Source: Pseudonocardia sp. ICBG1293
Lineage (GTDB): Bacteria > Actinomycetota > Actinomycetes > Mycobacteriales > Pseudonocardiaceae
Reading direction: 5' to 3'
Assembly (NCBI RefSeq): GCF_020131355.1
Contig: NZ_JAHLEL010000038.1
Span: 682,001-746,000, forward strand
Length of the DNA: 64,000 nt
Both the position numbers and the translations under genes were made by a program. Below are positions 7,562-15,825 of this stretch, one piece after another. Below the pieces are notes generated by a model that did not search any database, was not told where the DNA came from, and saw nothing but the letters and a program-made list of their open reading frames with translations. Positions within the stretch are counted from its first letter, which is position 1; every line of letters starts with the position of its first letter.

Positions 7562-8407
7562 TCACTTCGGCTTCGGCTTCGGCTTGGTGAGGCGGCGGTG
7601 GCAGATCAGGGCGCAGGCCAGCGATAACAGCGCGGTGATCGTGGATTCGGCGCGGTCGTAGCGCAGCGCGAGGCGGCGGAAGTCCAGCAGCCAGGACATG
7701 GTGCGCTCGACGACCCAGCGGACCCGCCCGAGCCGGGTGGAGTCCTCGATCCCGCGCCGGGCGATCCGCACCCCGATCCCACGCCCACTCAGGTAGCGGC
7801 GGCAGCGGGGATAGTCGTAGCCCTTGTCGGCGTGCACCTTGTCCGGCCGACGTCGCGGACGCCCCGGCTGTCCCGCCCGTTCGCGGACGCCGGGGTTGGT
7901 GTCCAGCAGCGGGGCGAGCATCCGACTGTCGTGGGTGTTCGCCCCGGTGACCAGCGCATGCAGCGGGAGCCCGCCTCGGTCGCAGAGCACGTGGTACTTG
8001 CTGCCCGCCTTCCCGCGATCGGTCGGCGAGGGCCCGGTGGCCTCGCCGCGGCGCTTGGCCCGCACGCTCACGCTGTCCACCGCCGCCCGCGACCAGTCCA
8101 GCAGGCCCTGCTGGGCGAGGCGGTCGAGCATCACCCGGTGCAGCTGGGCCCAGACCCCGGCCTGCTGCCACTGCCGTAGCCGCCGCCAGCAGGTCACTCC
8201 GGACCCACAGCCGAGCTCGGCGGGCAGCGCGTTCCAGCTGATCCCGGTCTTGAGCACGAACACGATCCCGGCCAGAGCGGCCCGATCCGGCACCCGCGGA
8301 CGGCCTGTCCGTCCCCGCTTGTGCTTGCGCGGCTTGGGCAGCAGCGGCTCCACCAGCGCCCACAGCTCGTCGCTCACCAATCGCTCGACACAAGATCGCC
8401 GCGCCAC
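7562..8407 (-). CDS. IS5-family transposase
   Basis: A 281-residue DDE transposase. The N-terminal domain (LWALVEPLLPKPRKHKRGRTGRP, of which LWALVEPLLP is the hallmark) and the DUF4096-type segment GIVFVLKTGISWNALPAELG are followed by the catalytic core: AAVDSVSVRAKRRGE (Asp), VHADKGYDYP (Asp) and RVRWVVERTMSWLLDFRRL (Glu with Y-2-R-3-E-like context). The frame is full length and uninterrupted. It ends in an unusual Lys-Pro repeat (KPKPKPK). Besides its own element it probably mobilises the 121-bp MITE, which has the same outer ends. Confidence 0.9.
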   Translation of the reverse strand: MARRSCVERLVSDELWALVEPLLPKPRKHKRGRTGRPRVPDRAALAGIVFVLKTGISWNALPAELGCGSGVTCWRRLRQWQQAGVWAQLHRVMLDRLAQQGLLDWSRAAVDSVSVRAKRRGEATGPSPTDRGKAGSKYHVLCDRGGLPLHALVTGANTHDSRMLAPLLDTNPGVRERAGQPGRPRRRPDKVHADKGYDYPRCRRYLSGRGIGVRIARRGIEDSTRLGRVRWVVERTMSWLLDFRRLALRYDRAESTITALLSLACALICHRRLTKPKPKPK

Positions 8408-8478
8408 GACCGGACATGATCAGCTACCAGCGCCGATCCACACAGGACCGACACGCCGACTTCTGAAACGACCTCTAA

Positions 8479-9881
8479 TACTCCAGCCGCACTTCGTTAG
8501 CTGAGCTGTCTTCGTCGTCGATAGTGGCTTTCGCGGGCTCGGTGTTGGTGGCGACGTCGCCAGGTCGACCAGGCCCAGCACGGCGCCTGGGTGGGAATGT
8601 GGATCAGAGGTGCCAGGAGACGTCGGATCTCGGCGAGGGTGAGCGGGATGAGCCCGTGATCAGGTCTTTTGGGGCGATCGCCGCGGTGACCGAGAGGTAG
8701 GCGTGGGCGAGAATAGCCAGGGTGACGTGGCGGTACCAGGCGTCGTAACGCCGCACTTGATAGTGGTCGAGCCCGACCTCGTTCTTCGCGGTCTGGAAGC
8801 ACTCCTCGATCGCCCACCGCGGGCCGGCGACGCGGATGAGGTCGTCGTCGGTGGTGCCGGGCGGGCCGGCGCACAGGTAGTAGGCCAGATCGTGCTCCTC
8901 GCCGGCGGAGAGCTGTGTGTCGGTGAGGATCTGACGTCGGACCAGTAGCCATCGGCCCCATCCGGCCGGGGCGTTCTCGGGCGGATACAGCGAGGCCACG
9001 GCCCAGTCGTAGAAGCGTTCTCCCTTCACACCCGGACCGGCTGAGCGGCGCTTCCACGCCCGTCCGGGAGCGCGGGCGACCAGGTCGTCGGCCCGTCGTG
9101 AGCCGCTGATCTGACAGATGTCGGCGTCCAGGGACAACGGGACGGACTGGCTGCGCGGAACCGCGACGACGTAGCCGATCCGGCGCTGCTCGCACCAGGT
9201 GCGGAACTTGTAGTCCTGCCCGTATGCCTCGTCCGCGGTCACCCATCCTGCGGGAACCCCGGCATCGAGGGCACGGCCGAGCATTTCCTTGGCCAGCGTG
9301 GCCTTGGTGGCGAACTCGATCTCCTCAGGCACCGCCGCGGCTCGGCAGCGTTCCCGATCACCGGTCCAGGACTTGGGCAGGTAGAGCTCGCGGTCGATCA
9401 ACGTCCGGCCCTTGCTCGTGGCATAGGCACAGAAGACTCCGAGCTGGCAGTTCTCCACCCGCCCGGCAGTGCCCGAGTACTGGCGCTGCACCCCCGCCGA
9501 CTTCGTCCCCTTCTTCAGGAACCCGGTCTCATCGACGATCAGCACCCCACCGGACTCGCCGAGGTGCTCGACGACGTAATCCCGCAGGTCATCACGGACA
9601 CCGTCGACATCCCAGGTCGCGGAGTTGAGCAGCCGCTGCATCCCATCCGGAGTCGTGTCACCGGCGACCTCGGCCAGCGTCCACCCGTTCTTCCCCGCCA
9701 ACGGCGCCAACAACCCCCGCACATACGCCCGCGCCCGACGCCGCGGTTCCGTCCGGAAGAACCGGCCCGCCACCAGCCCGAACAGCCCATCCAGGCCACC
9801 GGCCCACGCCTCGAGATCCTCCTCCACCTGCACAAGATCGAAGCTTAGCGCACATCAACATCACAAACTGCGGCTGGAGTA
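8479..9881 (-). mobile_element. IS701-family element, copy 1 (1403 bp)
   Basis: The ends read TACTCCAGCCGCA as inverted repeats, flanked by CTAA on both sides (8475-8478 and 9882-9885), which fits the YTAR four-base duplication of this family. It is the same length as copy 2 at 12789-14191 and appears identical, in the opposite orientation. Its left CTAA is made of the last base and TAA flank of the IS5-type element, so it landed exactly on that element's border. Confidence 0.9.
8604..9833 (-). CDS. IS701-family transposase, copy 1
   Basis: A 409-residue transposase with the IS701 DDE core: GVLIVDETGFLKKGTKSAGV (first Asp), the cyanobacterial-type AGWVTADEAYGQDYKFR (second Asp) and PRWAIEECFQTAKNEVGLDHYQVR (Glu; shown as IEECFQTAKNEVGLDHY). 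The N-terminal part (FFRTEPRRRARAYVRGLL) is typical. The GTG start at 9833 is followed by QVEEDLEAW. The protein is identical to copy 2. No frameshift or stop, so it is probably active. Confidence 0.92.
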   Translation of the reverse strand: MQVEEDLEAWAGGLDGLFGLVAGRFFRTEPRRRARAYVRGLLAPLAGKNGWTLAEVAGDTTPDGMQRLLNSATWDVDGVRDDLRDYVVEHLGESGGVLIVDETGFLKKGTKSAGVQRQYSGTAGRVENCQLGVFCAYATSKGRTLIDRELYLPKSWTGDRERCRAAAVPEEIEFATKATLAKEMLGRALDAGVPAGWVTADEAYGQDYKFRTWCEQRRIGYVVAVPRSQSVPLSLDADICQISGSRRADDLVARAPGRAWKRRSAGPGVKGERFYDWAVASLYPPENAPAGWGRWLLVRRQILTDTQLSAGEEHDLAYYLCAGPPGTTDDDLIRVAGPRWAIEECFQTAKNEVGLDHYQVRRYDAWYRHVTLAILAHAYLSVTAAIAPKDLITGSSRSPSPRSDVSWHL

Positions 9882-9885
9882 CTAA

Positions 9886-10489
9886 GTACTGTCGGGGCGA
9901 GCTGCTCGAACCGGTCCTCCACGGCGCGGGCGCCGAAGTCCGGCGAGCAGACCGCCCAGACCGCACCGAGACTCGCGGTGGCGAGGAAGGCGACAACGGT
10001 CTCCACACAGTTCGGGGCGAGTGCGACCACCCGGTCCCCGCGTCGGACGCCCAGGTCCACCAGCCCGGTGCGGACCGCGGCGACCCGGGTACGGAGATCG
10101 CCGTAGGACACCGACTCGCGTAGGCCGTCCTCGCGTTCGAAGAGGATCGCGATGTCCTCATCGTGCCGGCCGGATCGCCGGGCGAGGACGTGTTCGGCGT
10201 AGTTCAGTGTGGAGCCGGGGAACCAGGTGGTCGTCGTGATGTCGTCGAGGTTCTCGGCGACGGCGCGTGGGGGTTCGTGGAACTGCACGTCACAGAAGTC
10301 GGCCACGGCCTGCCAGAATCGAGTGGGCTCGTTGACCGACCAGGCGTGCAGCCCGGCGTAGTCCAGCTCATCGAAAACTTTTCCCGAGTTGTCTCGCAGG
10401 AACCCGGTGAACCTCGCCATGTTGGTGTGGGAAACGCTGTCGCGCGAAGGCTGCCACAGCGGATTTTCATGCGCGCTCGTCGACGTCAT
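9886..10489 (-). pseudogene. aacS: Acetoacetyl-CoA synthetase, 3' two-thirds lost
   Basis: About 200 N-terminal residues of an acetoacetate-CoA ligase remain (the full enzyme is about 650). NPLWQPSRDSVSHTNMARF, FPGSTLNYAEHVL, ESVSYGDLRTRVAAVRTGL and GDRVVALAPNCVETVVAFLA are recognisable. The sequence stops being homologous after EQLAPTV, where it meets the IS701 duplication and the IS pile. The adenylation core, including the phosphate loop and catalytic Lys, is gone, so the gene is dead. After the last native bases the collapsed junction reads into the solo IS5-type end, so an IS-mediated deletion probably removed the 3' part. It would have activated acetoacetate for ketone-body or polyhydroxyalkanoate metabolism. 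Confidence 0.85.
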
Positions 10490-10938
10490 CCTCGACCTCT
10501 CTCCGGCTCGTGGTTCAAACGGATCGCCGGCTCTCCGAGCAGATTGTGCGTTGTGGACGTCACAGCGATCCAGGTGTGCAGACACAGCAAGCACGGAGGT
10601 CCGTTGTGTGTCATCACAGCGGCCCAGAGATCGGAGCGGTCCCCGGTGCTCCGGGCAGGACGCACCACCGTCACTGCTGGGCAACGGCATCCATGCGCTG
10701 CTGACCAGGGGTTTCGCGGTCGAGATTCGGTAGGGTCCCGGCGCCGCCGCATCCACGGTGAAGTGAGCGCGGCCGGTCGGTGGGCCGACTCCGGCATGAC
10801 TCGCCACGATCGTCCTCGTGGCCGATTACATGATGCGCGCGATTCTGCTGGATCAGAACACGGCGCGCGTTCTCGACGTGACCGGTCGGGACGTCCTAGC
10901 CTTGCCGTCCGTACTCCGTGGGGGGCCGAATTGTGACT
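10490..10938. other. Divergent intergenic region between aacS remnant and regulator
   Basis: About 450 bp without a credible gene; the open frames here have poor codon bias. Base composition is less GC-rich than the flanks. It must carry the promoters of both divergent genes. I see short GTGT/ACAC-rich stretches around 10545-10620 but no convincing operator or promoter box. Confidence 0.5.
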
Positions 10939-12654
10939 ATGATCGTTCCGGTACTGCGGACATGGATGCGCGCCGTGTCCGAGATCTCACGGGCGGTGAA
11001 TGTCGCTGATCCGCTCGATGTCGTGCTCGCGCGGGTCGCCGATCTCGCGTGCGAGCTCATCGGGTTCGATTTCTGTGCGGTGATGCTCGCCGACGGTACG
11101 TCGGAGCGGCTCGGAATCGTCGGCTGGTCCGGACTCACCGAGGACTACCTGGCGAATCTCCGCGACGGCGGGTCCCTGCAGATTCGTCCGGACTCGCCGG
11201 GCGCGGACTCGCCGGCGGCACGGGCCTACCGGAACTCCGTCACGATCGCGGTGGCAGACGTCCGCGGGGACACCGAGTCCTACGGTCGGCTGAGTCTGTC
11301 TCCGCTGCAGGGTTACCACAGCCTCGTCGCCTCCCCGCTGAACGGGTCGGGGAGCCCGGTAGGTGTGCTCGTCGGGTACTCGGCGGCGCCACGCCGATAC
11401 GGCGACGCCGACATCGAGCTGACCGAGCTGCTCGCGGAGCAGACCGCGACCGCGATCCACACCGCGCGGTTCAGGGCCGGCCGTGAGTGGGCCGAACAGC
11501 AACATCGCCGGCTGATGCAGCTCGTTCTCGACGAGGCAGGACTGGGCGGGCTCGTCGGCGCACTCTCGGAGGCGCTCGCCGCCCCGGTCGCCGTCATCGA
11601 CACCGAGGGCCGGGTCCTGGCGGCGGCTGGGGCCGACGACGGTGAGGTGCCGTGGGGCGAGCTGACCGGCGTCGACCCGGAGCGCGAACCGGGCCACTCG
11701 GCGGGACCCCTCGTGACCGGGGCCGACGAGGCGTGGACGACTCCCGTCGTGATCGGGGGTGAGACGACCGCCCGGCTCTGGATCCTGGGCGAGCAGGCAG
11801 CGTCCGACTCGGCCCGTCGTCAGCTGGTGGAACAGTTCGCCCTCGTCGTCGGCATCGAGATGCTGACCGCCCGGCACGCTCTGGAGGTCGAGGAGCGCCT
11901 GTCGGGCGACCTGCTTACCGACGTGTTGCGCGGTGGGGGCCTCACCCGTCCCCAAGTCCTGCTCGACCGGGCCGGCGCACTGGGATTCGACCTCAGCGCT
12001 GCACGCCACCTGGTGCTGGTTTCCGCGGACGGGATCGCCGAGCACCTCCCCACCGTCACCCGTCACGTGCGATACGCCACCCGCACTCCGGCCCTGGCCA
12101 CCGTCTACGGCGAGGACATCGTCGTGATGCTCCTGGCCGCACCGGACGTTCTCAGCGGACTGAACCGTGTGCGGCAGCAGATCGACGACTGTGTTCCGTC
12201 CCCGGTGACCATCGTCATCAGCCCGCCCATCCACGAGCTGAGTGACGTCGGTTCCGCGTATCGAGCCGCGGCCGGGGCCGCGCGGCTTCGTGCCGCCGCC
12301 GATGCCCGCGGCATCGTCGACCTCCGGCATCTCTCGGTGCTCGTGCTGATGCTGATGGCCGACTCCCCGGCGGTCTTCCTCGAGCGCCTTGCCGAGCAGC
12401 TCATCCGGCCGATCGCGGAGCAGGACCAGCGGCGCGACACCCAGCTGCTCACGACGCTCCGTACCTGGCTCGACTGCGGCTTCTCCGCCGGTCGCGCTGC
12501 GACGGCACTCACCGTCCACGTCAACACCGTGGGACAACGGCTGGTCCGCCTGGAGAAGCTCGTCTCCCGTGATCTGGGGTTGGCCGATACCCGCCTGGAC
12601 CTTCAGCTCGCCCTTCACGTATGGGACGTCATGCACATCGATCTGCCCGTGTGA
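10939..12654 (+). CDS. GAF-domain PucR-type transcriptional regulator
   Basis: A 571-residue regulator. An N-terminal GAF sensor domain spans about residues 15-165 (FDFCAVMLADGTSERLGIVGW, LQGYHSLVASPLNGSG, ELLAEQTATAIHTARF). A middle region (DEAGLGGLVGALSEALAAPVAVID) follows, and a C-terminal PucR helix-turn-helix domain ends the protein (LLTTLRTWLDCGFSAGRAAT, LTVHVNTVGQRLVRLEKLV). Such proteins activate a divergent catabolic gene in response to a small-molecule signal. Here the divergent gene was acetoacetyl-CoA synthetase, now truncated, so the regulator may have lost its target. Start: ATG at 10939; an in-frame GTG at 10918 is less likely. Confidence 0.85.
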   Translation: MIVPVLRTWMRAVSEISRAVNVADPLDVVLARVADLACELIGFDFCAVMLADGTSERLGIVGWSGLTEDYLANLRDGGSLQIRPDSPGADSPAARAYRNSVTIAVADVRGDTESYGRLSLSPLQGYHSLVASPLNGSGSPVGVLVGYSAAPRRYGDADIELTELLAEQTATAIHTARFRAGREWAEQQHRRLMQLVLDEAGLGGLVGALSEALAAPVAVIDTEGRVLAAAGADDGEVPWGELTGVDPEREPGHSAGPLVTGADEAWTTPVVIGGETTARLWILGEQAASDSARRQLVEQFALVVGIEMLTARHALEVEERLSGDLLTDVLRGGGLTRPQVLLDRAGALGFDLSAARHLVLVSADGIAEHLPTVTRHVRYATRTPALATVYGEDIVVMLLAAPDVLSGLNRVRQQIDDCVPSPVTIVISPPIHELSDVGSAYRAAAGAARLRAAADARGIVDLRHLSVLVLMLMADSPAVFLERLAEQLIRPIAEQDQRRDTQLLTTLRTWLDCGFSAGRAATALTVHVNTVGQRLVRLEKLVSRDLGLADTRLDLQLALHVWDVMHIDLPV

Positions 12655-12788
12655 CGGTGATCGAAGGTCGGGTCCGGCTCGGAGCCGCCGCGCACCACGG
12701 CCGGGGCCGTGTTCGCCGCCCGCCGTCGTCGAGCCCCGGCGGGGGCGTTTCCTCGTGAGCGCGGGCGACGCGATCCGTAGCCGCCTAG

Positions 12789-14191
12789 TACTCCAGCCGC
12801 AGTTTGTGATGTTGATGTGCGCTAAGCTTCGATCTTGTGCAGGTGGAGGAGGATCTCGAGGCGTGGGCCGGTGGCCTGGATGGGCTGTTCGGGCTGGTGG
12901 CGGGCCGGTTCTTCCGGACGGAACCGCGGCGTCGGGCGCGGGCGTATGTGCGGGGGTTGTTGGCGCCGTTGGCGGGGAAGAACGGGTGGACGCTGGCCGA
13001 GGTCGCCGGTGACACGACTCCGGATGGGATGCAGCGGCTGCTCAACTCCGCGACCTGGGATGTCGACGGTGTCCGTGATGACCTGCGGGATTACGTCGTC
13101 GAGCACCTCGGCGAGTCCGGTGGGGTGCTGATCGTCGATGAGACCGGGTTCCTGAAGAAGGGGACGAAGTCGGCGGGGGTGCAGCGCCAGTACTCGGGCA
13201 CTGCCGGGCGGGTGGAGAACTGCCAGCTCGGAGTCTTCTGTGCCTATGCCACGAGCAAGGGCCGGACGTTGATCGACCGCGAGCTCTACCTGCCCAAGTC
13301 CTGGACCGGTGATCGGGAACGCTGCCGAGCCGCGGCGGTGCCTGAGGAGATCGAGTTCGCCACCAAGGCCACGCTGGCCAAGGAAATGCTCGGCCGTGCC
13401 CTCGATGCCGGGGTTCCCGCAGGATGGGTGACCGCGGACGAGGCATACGGGCAGGACTACAAGTTCCGCACCTGGTGCGAGCAGCGCCGGATCGGCTACG
13501 TCGTCGCGGTTCCGCGCAGCCAGTCCGTCCCGTTGTCCCTGGACGCCGACATCTGTCAGATCAGCGGCTCACGACGGGCCGACGACCTGGTCGCCCGCGC
13601 TCCCGGACGGGCGTGGAAGCGCCGCTCAGCCGGTCCGGGTGTGAAGGGAGAACGCTTCTACGACTGGGCCGTGGCCTCGCTGTATCCGCCCGAGAACGCC
13701 CCGGCCGGATGGGGCCGATGGCTACTGGTCCGACGTCAGATCCTCACCGACACACAGCTCTCCGCCGGCGAGGAGCACGATCTGGCCTACTACCTGTGCG
13801 CCGGCCCGCCCGGCACCACCGACGACGACCTCATCCGCGTCGCCGGCCCGCGGTGGGCGATCGAGGAGTGCTTCCAGACCGCGAAGAACGAGGTCGGGCT
13901 CGACCACTATCAAGTGCGGCGTTACGACGCCTGGTACCGCCACGTCACCCTGGCTATTCTCGCCCACGCCTACCTCTCGGTCACCGCGGCGATCGCCCCA
14001 AAAGACCTGATCACGGGCTCATCCCGCTCACCCTCGCCGAGATCCGACGTCTCCTGGCACCTCTGATCCACATTCCCACCCAGGCGCCGTGCTGGGCCTG
14101 GTCGACCTGGCGACGTCGCCACCAACACCGAGCCCGCGAAAGCCACTATCGACGACGAAGACAGCTCAGCTAACGAAGTGCGGCTGGAGTA
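12789..14191 (+). mobile_element. IS701-family element, copy 2 (1403 bp)
   Basis: The same 1403-bp element as at 8479-9881, inverted. Terminal repeats TACTCCAGCCGCA; CTAG duplicated on both sides (12785-12788 and 14192-14195). The right CTAG is also the tip of the split IS5-family element, so this copy too inserted at an element border. Different duplications (CTAA, CTAG) show the two copies inserted independently. Confidence 0.9.
12837..14066 (+). CDS. IS701-family transposase, copy 2
   Basis: A 409-residue protein identical to the copy encoded at 8604-9833, with the same DDE motifs (VDETGFLKKG, VTADEAYGQD, AIEECFQTAKNE). GTG start, full length. Identity of the two copies means recent transposition or gene conversion, and they could recombine to invert the 2.9 kb between them. 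Confidence 0.92.
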   Translation: MQVEEDLEAWAGGLDGLFGLVAGRFFRTEPRRRARAYVRGLLAPLAGKNGWTLAEVAGDTTPDGMQRLLNSATWDVDGVRDDLRDYVVEHLGESGGVLIVDETGFLKKGTKSAGVQRQYSGTAGRVENCQLGVFCAYATSKGRTLIDRELYLPKSWTGDRERCRAAAVPEEIEFATKATLAKEMLGRALDAGVPAGWVTADEAYGQDYKFRTWCEQRRIGYVVAVPRSQSVPLSLDADICQISGSRRADDLVARAPGRAWKRRSAGPGVKGERFYDWAVASLYPPENAPAGWGRWLLVRRQILTDTQLSAGEEHDLAYYLCAGPPGTTDDDLIRVAGPRWAIEECFQTAKNEVGLDHYQVRRYDAWYRHVTLAILAHAYLSVTAAIAPKDLITGSSRSPSPRSDVSWHL

Positions 14192-14242
14192 CTAGGGCGC
14201 GTCTCCTAACCCGGCTGGTCGGGCCTGCGCGATGATCAGTAG

Positions 14243-14842
14243 GTGTCGCGCCGTGCCGTCCTGACCGATGCCCAGTGGGACCGACTCGAGCCGTTACTGC
14301 CCTCGTCGGACGGGATGCCAGGGCGCCCGTTCGCCGATCACCGCAGAGTGATCGAGGGGATCATCTACCGGTTCCGCTGCGGGCTGGCCTGGCGTGATGT
14401 CCCGGTCGAGTTCGGGCTGTGGCAGACCCTATGGAAACGCCACCGCCGCTACTGCGGTGACGGCACCTGGGACCAGGTTCTCGCAGCTCTGCTCGCCGAT
14501 GCCGACTCCGCCGGTCTCGTGGACTGGGCCGTGTCGGTCGACTCGACGATCATCCGCGCTCACCAACACGCCGCGACCCTGCAGCGGGACACAGGGGGCC
14601 GGATCGAACTACAAGAATCTGCTGATCGAGCCGCCCGATCACGCGTTGGGCCGCTCCCGCGGAGGGCTCGGCACGGAGATCCACCAGCTCGTTGACGGAC
14701 ACGGCCGCCCGCTGGTCGTACTGGTCGGCCCTGGCCAGGCCGGTGACGCCCCGATGTTCGCGCACCTGATGTCACATCTGAGCGTCGGACGGGTCGGTCC
14801 GGGCCGACCGCGGACCCGGCCCGAGCGGGTCCGCGCAGATAA
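14243..14842 (+). pseudogene. IS5-family transposase, 5' part of a split gene
   Basis: The N-terminal part reads VLTDAQWDRLEPLLPSSDG, then RFRCGLAWRDVPVEFGLWQT and VSVDSTIIRAHQHAA (first catalytic Asp). The frame then shifts by +1 at a GGGGG run near 14592-14598, and the protein continues as GAGSNYKNLLIEPPDHALG, LGTEIHQLVDGHGRPLVV and VRADK. Many IS5 relatives use programmed frameshifting at such a run, so the shift alone may not be a defect. The gene is broken after DK by insertion of the 980-bp IS; the rest is at 18538-18838. Confidence 0.85.
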
Positions 14843-15822
14843 GAGGTCGCGCGGATTGGTCACAGCTTGGCCGCGGTCGAGTGTCTGGGGGCGAGGGCGG
14901 GTACGGGCCTGCCGATCATGAAGTTATCTACGCTTCGTGATCGTCTGGAGGCCGCGTGCCCACCCTGCCATCATGGCTGACCGAGCCGTTGTGGGACCAG
15001 TTCACCGCGCTGCTGCCTCATCGAGACGAGTTCGATCCCACCCATCCGCTGGGCTGCCATCGCCGCCGGATCGCGGATCGGATCGTGTTCGACAAGCTCC
15101 TGCAGGTACTGCGGTTCGGCTGCTCGTATGAGGGCATCGCTGACAGCACCTGCTCGGCGACCACCATCCGCGATCGTCGTGACGAGTGGATCAGGCTCGG
15201 GGTCTTCGCCCAGCTGCGTCGGATCGTCCTGGACGCCTACGACCGCATCGTCGGTCTGCTGCTGCACGACATCGCCGTCGATGGCGCCATCACCAAGGCC
15301 CCCGGCGGCGGCGAGGTCGCCGGTCCGTCGCCGGTGGACCGGCGCAAACAGGGTATGAAACGTTCGGTGCTCGTCGAGGGATACGGCATCCCGCTGGGCC
15401 GAGTCCTGGCCGGAGCCAACCGGCACGACTCCCCGCTACTGGGCCCCACCCTCGACCGCCTCGATGCTCTCGGCCCGCTGCCCGACGACATCACCGTGCA
15501 CCTCGACGCCGGCTATGACTCCGGCAAGACCCGCGACACGCTGGCCGAACGAGGCCTGCACGGCGAGATCGCGCACAAGGGTGAGAAAGCGCCGATCCAG
15601 GCCACCCGCCGCTGGCACGTCGAGCGGACCAACGCTTGGCACAACAGCTTCAACCGGCTGCAGCGCTGCTACGAACGACGAGAAATCGTCGTCGACGCGT
15701 TCTTCGACCTCGCCGACACGATCGTCACACTCCGTAGCTTGATTCGGCAGGCCTGGACCACACACCGCTGGAACGCCCGACCTGCACGACGTCCATGATC
15801 ACCAACCAATCCGCGCGACCTC
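14843..15822 (+). mobile_element. 980-bp IS5-family element, copy A
   Basis: Perfect terminal inverted repeats GAGGTCGCGCGGATTGGT, flanked by TAA (14840-14842 and 15823-15825). An identical 980-bp copy in direct orientation lies at 17558-18537. Confidence 0.9.
14956..15798 (+). CDS. IS5-family transposase of the 980-bp element, copy A
   Basis: A 280-residue DDE transposase. N-terminal LPSWLTEPLWDQFTALLP, then the catalytic signatures DIAVDGAITKAPGGGE (Asp), VHLDAGYDSGKTRD (Asp) and RRWHVERTNAWHNSFNRLQRCYERR (Glu, in the form WHVERTNAWHNSFNRL). GTG start at 14956. The frame is complete. Products of copies A and B are identical. Confidence 0.92.
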   Translation: MPTLPSWLTEPLWDQFTALLPHRDEFDPTHPLGCHRRRIADRIVFDKLLQVLRFGCSYEGIADSTCSATTIRDRRDEWIRLGVFAQLRRIVLDAYDRIVGLLLHDIAVDGAITKAPGGGEVAGPSPVDRRKQGMKRSVLVEGYGIPLGRVLAGANRHDSPLLGPTLDRLDALGPLPDDITVHLDAGYDSGKTRDTLAERGLHGEIAHKGEKAPIQATRRWHVERTNAWHNSFNRLQRCYERREIVVDAFFDLADTIVTLRSLIRQAWTTHRWNARPARRP

Positions 15823-15825
15823 TAA

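Larger units (their letters stand above)
6873..8475. mobile_element. IS5-family element (1603 bp) with passenger gene
   Basis: The terminal inverted repeats are GACGTCGTTTCAGAAGT (left) and GAGGTCGTTTCAGAAGT (right, reverse complement), with TAA at 6870-6872 and 8476-8478. It carries two convergent genes, a pRiA4b ORF-3-like protein on the plus strand and an IS5-type transposase on the minus strand. Both frames are intact. An IS701 copy inserted at CTAA covering its right-end junction. Confidence 0.8.

Noticed and set aside
8479..14191. Composite transposon made of two inverted IS701 copies carrying the aacS remnant and regulator
   Set aside because: Each copy has its own target duplication (CTAA, CTAG), so they inserted separately rather than as one unit.
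14243..14695. Frameshift in the split IS5-family transposase as proof of decay
   Set aside because: IS5 relatives often use programmed frameshifting at a G-run, so only the nested insertion is counted as the inactivating event.
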